A stretch of 11,021 nt of DNA, from NCBI GenBank assembly GCA_026419705.1, contig JANZYY010000123.1, positions 1-11,021 of the forward strand, read 5' to 3'. Below, one piece after another: positions 4,973 through 11,021 of this stretch (the stretch's first letter is position 1; every line of letters starts with the position of its first letter). The notes below the pieces were generated by a model. The model did no database searches. It was not told the DNA's origin and worked only from the letters and a program-made list of their open reading frames with translations. A program made the position numbers and the translations under genes. The DNA comes from Fischerella sp. Lineage in GTDB: Bacteria; Cyanobacteriota; Cyanobacteriia; Cyanobacteriales; Nostocaceae.

Positions 4973-7444
4973 ATGACGAATCAATTATTCCCGCAAATTC
5001 CTGACTGCACCTGGAGTCGTCCCATCGGTTTAGGCTGGGACAAACCCTATACTGTCCGTTACGCTAGCAATATAGATGATGGCCCTTGGCATGGAATGCC
5101 TTTAGGTGGCTTTGGTGCGGGGTGTATTGGTCGTTCTTCCCGAGGGGATTTTAATCTATGGCACATCGACGGTGGTGAACATACCTTCAAAAATATTCCC
5201 GCTTGTCAATTCAGTGTATTTGAATCAGATGGTTTTTCTTCTCAAGCCTACGCTTTGTGTACGCAACCACCTGAAGATGGTAGTCTTGCAGCTTGGCAAT
5301 GGTATCCGGCTAGTAAAGCAGGAGAAGAGCGCGAGAGAAAAAGAGGGAAAAAAACAGAAAATACCTTTGGAACCTATCACGCTCTTTATCCTCGCAGTTG
5401 GTTTGTTTATGAAGGGGTATATAAAGCCCAATTAACTTGTGAGCAGTTTTCTCCTATTTGGGCAAATAACTATCAAGAAACCAGTTATCCTGTGGCGGTG
5501 TTTTTGTGGACAGCACATAACTCTACAAAAGTACCGCTTGCTCTCAGTATTATGCTCACTTGGCAGAATATGGTGGGCTGGTTTACTAATGCCTTGAAAT
5601 CCCCAAAAATACGGATGCGGGATGATGGTAGTCCGGTTTATGAGTATAAACCATGTTTGGGGGAAAGCAAAGATAATTTCAATCAACTAGTTGAAAATAC
5701 TGAATATATCGGTTGTGTTTTGGATCGTGCTGGCATTAATGAACCTGTCCGAGAAGGAGAGGGACAGTGGTGCTTTGCTACGAGTAAACATCTCAATTGG
5801 CAAGTATTTTACCATTGTCGATGGAATCCGGTTGGTACTGGTGAAGATGTATGGAAAAGCTTTGCAAAAGATGGTTCTTTACTAAATTATTTGGATGAAA
5901 CTCCTGCGGTTGAAGGAGAGCAGATAGGAAGTGCTCTTGCTGTAAGGTTCACTCTGCAACCAGGCGAAACTTTACAAATTCCCTTTGTTCTGGCTTGGGA
6001 TTTTCCTGTAACAGAATTTGCGGCAGGAATTAATTATTACCGCAGATATTCTGACTTCTTTGGTCGTAGTGGCAAGAATGCTTGGGCGATCGCAGCCACT
6101 GCACTACAGCAATACCAAACCTGGCAAGCGCAGATTCAAGCATGGCAACAACCGATTCTCGATCGCGCAGATTTACCAGACTGGTTCAAAATGGCTTTAT
6201 TTAATGAGCTTTACGATCTCACTGCTGGTGGTACTCTCTGGAGTGCAGCAAGTGAGCGCGATCCTATCGGTCAGTTTGCGGTGCTAGAGTGTTTGGACTA
6301 CCGCTGGTATGAGAGCTTAGATGTGCGGCTTTATGGTTCTTTTGCTTTACTGATGTTGTTCCCAGAACTAGAGAAAGCGGTCATTCGTGCTTTTGCACGG
6401 GCAATTCCTACTAGTGATGACAATACTCGTGTAATTGGCTACTATTTTACTATCGGAGCAGAAAGCCCCTCCGCCGTCCGTAAAGTTGCAGGAGCAACCC
6501 CCCACGACTTAGGTGCACCTAACGAACACGTTTGGGAAAAGACAAATTATACCAGCTACCAAGATTGCAACCAGTGGAAAGATTTAGGTTGTGATTTTGT
6601 TTTGCAGGTGTACCGCGATTTTTTATTTACAGGTGCTGACGATGTGAATTTTCTGGCAGACTGCTGGCGTGCCATTGTGGAAACCCTCGACTATCTAAAA
6701 ACGTTTGACAAAGATGGTGATGGAATTCCGGAAAATTCCGGCGCACCCGATCAAACTTTTGATGACTGGCGGTTGCAGGGAGTGAGTGCTTATTGTGGTG
6801 GGCTATGGTTGGCGGCGTTAGAAGCTGCGATCGCAATTTGTGATGTTTTGTTGACAAACCGCAGAGGCACAGAGAACACACGGGAGTTAGTAGAACAAAA
6901 ATCTATTTACGAAGTTTGGTTAAAACAATCTCGCCCTATCTATGAAGAAAAACTCTGGAATGGGCAATACTATCGGCTGGATAGCGAAAGTGGTTCTGAT
7001 GTCGTGATGGCAGATCAGTTGTGCGGACAATTTTATGCGCGTTTGTTGGGATTGCCCGATCTTGTACCGAGCGATCGCGCTCTGTCTGCACTAAAAACTG
7101 TTTACAATGCTTGCTTCCTCAAGTTTTATAATGGTCGATTTGGTGCTGCCAACGGTCTTCGTCCCGATGGTTCACCAGAAAATCCTCAAGCTACTCACCC
7201 TCTAGAAGTGTGGACAGGGATCAATTTTGGTCTTGCGGCTTTTATGATGCAGATGGGAATGAAGGATGAGGCAATTAACGTAACAGCGACTGTAGTGCGT
7301 CAAATTTATGAAAATGGCTTGCAATTCCGTACACCTGAAGCAATCACTGCTGTCGGTACTTTCCGTGCCAGTACTTACCTGCGGGCAATGGCAATTTGGG
7401 CAATTTATTTGGTTAACAGTCAACAGCTAGTGGTTGGTGGTTAG
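4973..7444 (+). CDS. GH116 family glycosidase (GBA2 / non-lysosomal glucosylceramidase-like)
   Basis: A predicted cytosolic retaining beta-glucosidase of family GH116, 823 residues from ATG 4973 and close to the family length. The N-terminal beta-sandwich domain (about 25-330) opens with GPWHGMPLGGFGAG (M42-G50) and NLWHIDGGEHTF. The catalytic (alpha/alpha)6 domain spans about 390-815. E439 (VLECLDYRWYESLDV) and D593 (APDQTFDDW) occupy the positions of the nucleophile and acid/base described for GBA2 and the archaeal enzyme TxGH116. A calcium-type loop DKDGDGI (579-585) and the conserved PHDLG (H511) are also present. There is no signal peptide. I prefer ATG 4973 over 4706 because the longer N-terminus derives from an intergenic palindrome; no strong ribosome binding site marks either. 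A charged insert (117-130) looks lineage-specific. The natural substrate (glucosylated lipid or other glucoside) is not shown by the sequence. Confidence 0.92.
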   Translation: MTNQLFPQIPDCTWSRPIGLGWDKPYTVRYASNIDDGPWHGMPLGGFGAGCIGRSSRGDFNLWHIDGGEHTFKNIPACQFSVFESDGFSSQAYALCTQPPEDGSLAAWQWYPASKAGEERERKRGKKTENTFGTYHALYPRSWFVYEGVYKAQLTCEQFSPIWANNYQETSYPVAVFLWTAHNSTKVPLALSIMLTWQNMVGWFTNALKSPKIRMRDDGSPVYEYKPCLGESKDNFNQLVENTEYIGCVLDRAGINEPVREGEGQWCFATSKHLNWQVFYHCRWNPVGTGEDVWKSFAKDGSLLNYLDETPAVEGEQIGSALAVRFTLQPGETLQIPFVLAWDFPVTEFAAGINYYRRYSDFFGRSGKNAWAIAATALQQYQTWQAQIQAWQQPILDRADLPDWFKMALFNELYDLTAGGTLWSAASERDPIGQFAVLECLDYRWYESLDVRLYGSFALLMLFPELEKAVIRAFARAIPTSDDNTRVIGYYFTIGAESPSAVRKVAGATPHDLGAPNEHVWEKTNYTSYQDCNQWKDLGCDFVLQVYRDFLFTGADDVNFLADCWRAIVETLDYLKTFDKDGDGIPENSGAPDQTFDDWRLQGVSAYCGGLWLAALEAAIAICDVLLTNRRGTENTRELVEQKSIYEVWLKQSRPIYEEKLWNGQYYRLDSESGSDVVMADQLCGQFYARLLGLPDLVPSDRALSALKTVYNACFLKFYNGRFGAANGLRPDGSPENPQATHPLEVWTGINFGLAAFMMQMGMKDEAINVTATVVRQIYENGLQFRTPEAITAVGTFRASTYLRAMAIWAIYLVNSQQLVVGG

Positions 7445-7468
7445 TGGTTATTTCTCCCCATTCCCCAT
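7429..7468. repeat. Two adjoining heptamer STRRs over the GH116 stop codon
   Basis: Three 7-bp units (AGTGGTT, GGTGGTT, AGTGGTT at 7429-7449) supply the last codons and the TAG stop (7442-7444) of the glycosidase gene. Just beyond lies a second heptamer type, CCCCATTCCCCAT (7456-7468). CCCCAWT heptamers are a known STRR class in Nostoc-type cyanobacteria. The repeat sets the C-terminal residues VVGG of the protein. Confidence 0.65.
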
Positions 7469-7610
7469 CTGGGCCAAAACCCCATCTTTTTTGATCGCTT
7501 AAACATAAAAATCCGGTTTTCGTTGCAATCGCTTGTAATTGACTAATATGAATTCTCCTAAAAATGCAACTCATCTTTTGTGCATAGCTGCCTTTTTGGA
7601 CAATTAGCGG

Positions 7611-7641
7611 TTGTATTTCCTTGGGGAAATGGTAATATAAT
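7611..7641 (+). promoter_or_regulatory. Possible promoter of the exporter gene with palindromic spacer
   Basis: A perfect -10 hexamer TATAAT lies at 7636-7641. The best -35 partner is weak: TTGTAT at 7611-7616 with a 19-base gap. Between them ATTTCC (7615-7620) and GGAAAT (7625-7630) form a perfect inverted repeat around TTGG, placed where a regulator could bind. Transcription from here would leave a leader of about 340 bases before the exporter ATG. Confidence 0.3.
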
Positions 7642-7708
7642 AATTTTTTGGTCGGTTTTTACGGACTTTAAGTATGTGCCTCAAAGAACAACTTAGGGGC
7701 TGTTAACG

Positions 7709-7749
7709 CCTGGCGTAAGCGTTTATGAATTTTGTACGCTCAAGCCAGG
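7709..7749 (+). repeat. Imperfect inverted repeat in the exporter leader
   Basis: CCTGGCGTAAGCGT (7709-7722) and ACGCTCAAGCCAGG (7736-7749) are complementary at 12 of 14 positions around a 13-nt loop. It would be transcribed as a leader hairpin if the upstream promoter is used. It may be a dispersed palindromic repeat or a regulatory structure. No T-run follows. Confidence 0.5.
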
Positions 7750-7986
7750 ACTCTGCTTTTGATTCGTAGCCTTGGAGACAATGTAGGAAAAGTAACTTAA
7801 AAATTTCAAGGGAAAACATGGTGATTAATAACACAAAAAATCGTGTTTTTCAAAAGCTGTTATTGTGAAACAAAAGTTCTCACGAACGTAGTTTTTGTCA
7901 TGTTTTGACCGTGACGTTGCATTTGAAATAATAAGTTAATAAGTTAACTCAGACATCAGGGATTTTACGGCATCAGGAATTAAACC

Positions 7987-10900
7987 ATGAACTCGTACTC
8001 GTCGTTAAGGGTTCAGGGAGAGCATGTTTATGCAAATAATCAGCTTTCTCTCACTCCAAAACAGACTATCCTCAGACTTTTAGAGATAGTCACAAAAAGT
8101 GCAACCCTAGCATCCGACTTTAGCCAAGTTTGGCTTCTGCGTGAGTTTCAATTAGGTGACGATTTGGCAAGTTATACTCCGGATAGGCAAACGGAGGATA
8201 GCAACAACGTCCTTTACCTAGTTTGCAAAGGTCGAGTGCGTCTATTAGGGGTTGACGCTACCTGTGGGCGAGAAGTGCCAACTCAGTTACTATTAGCAGA
8301 GCAAACTTTTGGAGTAGACCATTTATTCTGCGATCGACCTTTACCTTACCGAGCAGTTGCTGCTAGTGCTGGTTTTTTGGCATACATTCGCTGGCATGAC
8401 CTCAATCAGTGGTTGCGCAGGCTACCCGCTCTAGAGGATTATTTGCGTCAACTAGCTTGCCAGCAACAAGCATTGATTTTTTTCAAAACCAATACAGAGT
8501 TACGCTCACATACCAGTCACTCCCTACGAAAGCTTTTACCTTACCTAGTACAAACTAAAATAAGGGCTGGTTCAACCTTGGCATCAGCAACTCCCTTTTC
8601 ACAGGGACGCTTTTGGTTGGTGCATGGAGAAATAATTAGTTCCACAGCCAAGACTCAGCCACCATCAGTGGGAGAAAGCTGGGGATACCCCGATACCACA
8701 ATCCCAGATTGGATTGCCAAAACGGATCTACAATTATACCACATACCTAAAGAATATTGGCAATCAGATGATGCGATCGCGCCAGAATTTTTTTGGGGCA
8801 GGTGCAAGCAAGAGGACACAAAGACATGGGTAGACGCGGAGAATTTATTCATCCAGTCTCCCCGCGTTGATGAAACCACATCTTCAGAGAAGTCTCAGTC
8901 AGAGAGTCCAAAACCAGTGGAAAAGACTGCAGAGATGGACTTTCCTGAATTGAGAAATCAGCGTTGGTCAGCTAGCAAGTTGTGGCGTCGCTATCCCTTT
9001 ATTCAACAGCAAAGTTCTTCAGATTGTGGTGCGGCGTGTTTGGCGATGATTAGCCTCTACTGGGGCAAACGTTTCAGTCTTAACACCTTGCGAAACTTAG
9101 CGCGAACAGACCGCCTGGGCGCATCTGTTTCGGCTTTAGCAGATGCAGCGGAAACCTTGGGTTTTGATGCTGTACCAGTGAGAGCTTCTTTAAGCAAGTT
9201 AGAGTTGCAAACTAATCCTTGGATTGCTCACTGGCAAGGAATTCACTACGTGGTTGTTTGGCGAATCAAAGGCGATCGCGTGTTGATTTGCGATCCGGCC
9301 ATTGGCAAGCGATCGCTTTCGTGTCAAGAATTTGTAGCTAATTGGACAGGATATGCTCTGCTACTGTATCCTACTGAACGCTTAGACAACAAAAAGAACG
9401 AAAAAATTTCCTTTAGTGGCTTTTGGCAAGCTTTTTGGCATCATCGTCACCTACTTGGGCAAATCATTCTTGCTTCGGTACTGCTGGCAGTTTTTGGATT
9501 AGCAGCACCTCTAATCACTCAGGTCGTTCTTGACCGAGTATTGCTGAATAAAAGCTTGAGTACCCTAAATATTTTTGCCTTTGGTTTTTTATTTTTCGGC
9601 ATCTGGCGCATCAGTATCCAAGCAGTACGCCAATATCTGCTGGACTATTTTTCCAACCGCATGGACATTACCTTACTCGGTGGTTTAATCGCCCACACGC
9701 TACGTTTACCATTGCAGTTTTTTGCGTCACGTCAAGCGGGGGATATCATTACTCGCCTTCAAGAAAACCGCAAAATCCAATTATTTTTTACTAAGCAGGC
9801 GGTAAGTACCAGCTTGGATGCATTGATGGTAGTTATCTACCTGGGATTAATGGCGTATTTCAACTTGCGCCTCACTTTGATGGTGTTGGTTTTGATTCTA
9901 CCTATTGTGGTTTTGACTGCTGCAGCAAGTCCATTCCTGAAAAGCGTCTCACGAGAACTCTTGCATAAATCAGCAGCGCAGAGTTCCGCGATCGTGGAAA
10001 CGATCGCTGGTATCACCACAGTCAAAACTATCGCTGCTGAACGCATGATGCGCTGGCGTTGGGAAGAACGCTTCACAACTATGGTGCAAACGAGGTTTCG
10101 AGGTCAGAAACTGGCTAATCTTTTACAGCTAGCAACTAGCCTGATTAATCACCTCAGTATGACAGCACTGTTATGGTATGGAGCGATTTTAGTAACAGGT
10201 AGGGAGATGACGGTTGGTCAGTTGGTTGCTTTTAACATGCTCATTGGTAGTGCGAGCGACCCTGTTTTGGCGTTGGTGGCGCTATGGGATGAGTTTCAAG
10301 AAGTACTGATTTCTCTGGAACGTCTCAATGATGTCTTAGCCACCCAACCGGAAGAATATTCCCAAAAACCACTATTGGTGTTACCCCCAATTCGGGGTGA
10401 TGTACGTTTTGAGCATGTCTATTTCCGTTACAATGCCGATGCAGAAGGCTACACGCTACAAAATATTTCCTTTCAAGTCAAAGCAGGACAGACCGTTGGT
10501 ATTGTTGGTTTGAGCAGTTCTGGTAAGAGTACCTTAGTCAATTTACTTGCGGGTTTATATCGTCCCACTAGCGGGCGCATTTTGATTGATGAACATGATA
10601 TCGCTGGTGTTTCCCCTCAATCGTTGCGCAGTCAATTAGGTATGATACCGCAAGATGTTTTTTTGTTTGCGGGCAGCATTTTAGAAAATATTACGCTGTT
10701 TGATGCCGAGATTTGTTTAGAACAAGCGATCGCCGCTGCCAAACTTGCAGACGCACACACCTTTATTCAGACACTACCTTGGGGTTATGATACCCGCATT
10801 GGTGAGGGAGGAATAATACTTTCGGCTGGACAGCGGCAAAAAATAGCGATCGCTCGTGCATTGGTAAGGAACCCACGCATTTTAATTTTAGATGAAGCGA

Positions 10901-11021
10901 CAAGCTGCCTAGATATCGAATCCGAACACCGATTTCAACAAAATTTAGCTCGCTTTCGTCACCTCATACCATTTCACGTTAATCACGATACATATAAATC
11001 CTGTAGATCCACTCCTTGCAC
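7987..11021 (+). CDS. HetC/SunT-like C39-peptidase ABC exporter, C-terminus missing or disrupted
   Basis: Inner-membrane ABC exporter that would cleave and secrete a leader-bearing peptide or protein. The ATG directly follows an in-frame TAA (7981-7983) and has AGGAA at 7 nt. Layout: cNMP-binding-like beta-roll (about 45-160), Ser/Glu-rich linker (about 292-325), C39 peptidase (about 330-470) with Q341, C347 (SSSDCGAAC), H420 and D436, six membrane helices (about 489-765) and ATPase (from about 803). The ATPase has Walker A GLSSSGKST (841-849), Q889, signature LSAGQ (945-949) and Walker B ILILDEAT (965-972). The order and roughly 1,000-residue size fit HetC of Anabaena, needed for heterocyst formation, but related bacteriocin-type exporters share it, so I give no symbol. 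Family sequence ends near LARFRH (about 10962). The last 59 bases are unrelated, and the H-loop and C-terminus are absent. Confidence 0.85.
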   Translation, partial: MNSYSSLRVQGEHVYANNQLSLTPKQTILRLLEIVTKSATLASDFSQVWLLREFQLGDDLASYTPDRQTEDSNNVLYLVCKGRVRLLGVDATCGREVPTQLLLAEQTFGVDHLFCDRPLPYRAVAASAGFLAYIRWHDLNQWLRRLPALEDYLRQLACQQQALIFFKTNTELRSHTSHSLRKLLPYLVQTKIRAGSTLASATPFSQGRFWLVHGEIISSTAKTQPPSVGESWGYPDTTIPDWIAKTDLQLYHIPKEYWQSDDAIAPEFFWGRCKQEDTKTWVDAENLFIQSPRVDETTSSEKSQSESPKPVEKTAEMDFPELRNQRWSASKLWRRYPFIQQQSSSDCGAACLAMISLYWGKRFSLNTLRNLARTDRLGASVSALADAAETLGFDAVPVRASLSKLELQTNPWIAHWQGIHYVVVWRIKGDRVLICDPAIGKRSLSCQEFVANWTGYALLLYPTERLDNKKNEKISFSGFWQAFWHHRHLLGQIILASVLLAVFGLAAPLITQVVLDRVLLNKSLSTLNIFAFGFLFFGIWRISIQAVRQYLLDYFSNRMDITLLGGLIAHTLRLPLQFFASRQAGDIITRLQENRKIQLFFTKQAVSTSLDALMVVIYLGLMAYFNLRLTLMVLVLILPIVVLTAAASPFLKSVSRELLHKSAAQSSAIVETIAGITTVKTIAAERMMRWRWEERFTTMVQTRFRGQKLANLLQLATSLINHLSMTALLWYGAILVTGREMTVGQLVAFNMLIGSASDPVLALVALWDEFQEVLISLERLNDVLATQPEEYSQKPLLVLPPIRGDVRFEHVYFRYNADAEGYTLQNISFQVKAGQTVGIVGLSSSGKSTLVNLLAGLYRPTSGRILIDEHDIAGVSPQSLRSQLGMIPQDVFLFAGSILENITLFDAEICLEQAIAAAKLADAHTFIQTLPWGYDTRIGEGGIILSAGQRQKIAIARALVRNPRILILDEATSCLDIESEHRFQQNLARFRHLIPFHVNHDTYKSCRSTPC
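10963..11021. other. Non-homologous contig end interrupting the exporter gene
   Basis: After LARFRH the family normally continues with a DRTTFIIAHRLST-like H-loop. None of the three plus-strand frames of these 59 bases gives that, so a simple frameshift does not explain the change. A repeat or insertion-sequence end inside the gene fits both the break in homology and the assembly stopping here. A chimeric join is equally possible. I do not recognise the sequence and see no terminal inverted repeat. Confidence 0.5.

Larger units (their letters stand above)
7445..7986 (+). other. Leader/intergenic region upstream of the exporter gene
   Basis: 542 bases without a gene. Contents: the end of the STRR block, a candidate promoter (7611-7641) with an inverted repeat in its spacer, an imperfect inverted repeat (7709-7749), and a tandem octamer AATAAGTT (7930-7945). 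The exporter ribosome binding site AGGAA lies at 7975-7979. I looked for the NtcA consensus GTA-N8-TAC, which controls hetC in Anabaena, and did not find it. Confidence 0.5.

Noticed and set aside
5225..5686. Minus-strand frames inside the GH116 gene, and similar frames at 6627-6881, 7202-7423, 8655-8879 and 9837-10076
   Set aside because: They are shadows of well-supported plus-strand genes and show no motif or ribosome binding site.
7445..7986. NtcA site (GTA-N8-TAC) upstream of the HetC-like gene
   Set aside because: Every GTA in the region was checked and none has TAC at the right distance.
10963..11021. Simple frameshift at the end of the exporter gene
   Set aside because: All three plus-strand frames were read and none restores the expected H-loop region.

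Overview
The window looks like a complete or near-complete assembly contig from a filamentous cyanobacterium, probably heterocyst-forming (Nostocales). Evidence: the N-terminal half of a cyanobacterial RpoB in the order rpsT-tatD-rpoB; at least nine copies of the cyanobacterial HIP1 octamer GCGATCGC (for example at 1223, 2586, 6086, 6827, 7071, 8773, 9272, 10726 and 10846); heptameric short tandem repeats (STRRs) of the Nostoc/Anabaena kind; and a HetC-like exporter. The first 19 bases are not genomic: they match the Nextera/Tn5 mosaic-end adapter, so the contig starts with untrimmed library sequence.

Left part, minus strand (20-3579): rpsT (ribosomal protein bS20), tatD (metal-dependent DNase/hydrolase) and the first 531 codons of rpoB, cut by the adapter. 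A short STRR hairpin separates rpsT from tatD. A 789-bp non-coding stretch with several hairpins and small repeats separates tatD from rpoB, so rpoB probably has its own promoter and a structured leader.

Middle, plus strand (4111-7444): a divergent 0.5-kb intergenic region, a small GIY-YIG-fold protein, a 316-bp spacer holding a long imperfect palindrome, and a GH116 (GBA2-like) glycosidase with its expected catalytic Glu and Asp. An STRR run overlaps the stop codon of the glycosidase gene.

Right part, plus strand (7445-11021): a 542-bp leader with a possible promoter and an inverted repeat, then a large C39-peptidase ABC exporter of the HetC/SunT architecture (degenerate cNMP-binding-like N-terminus, peptidase, six-helix membrane domain, ATPase). 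It lacks its own C-terminus: about 60 bases before the contig end the family sequence stops and unrelated sequence begins, in no frame giving the expected H-loop. This is an insertion, a rearrangement or an assembly chimera.

Most of the window is ordinary housekeeping and accessory cyanobacterial sequence. I found no convincing new system. The points most worth a second look are the broken exporter end, its altered ATPase signature (LSAGQ), the adapter, and the repeat and start-codon details.
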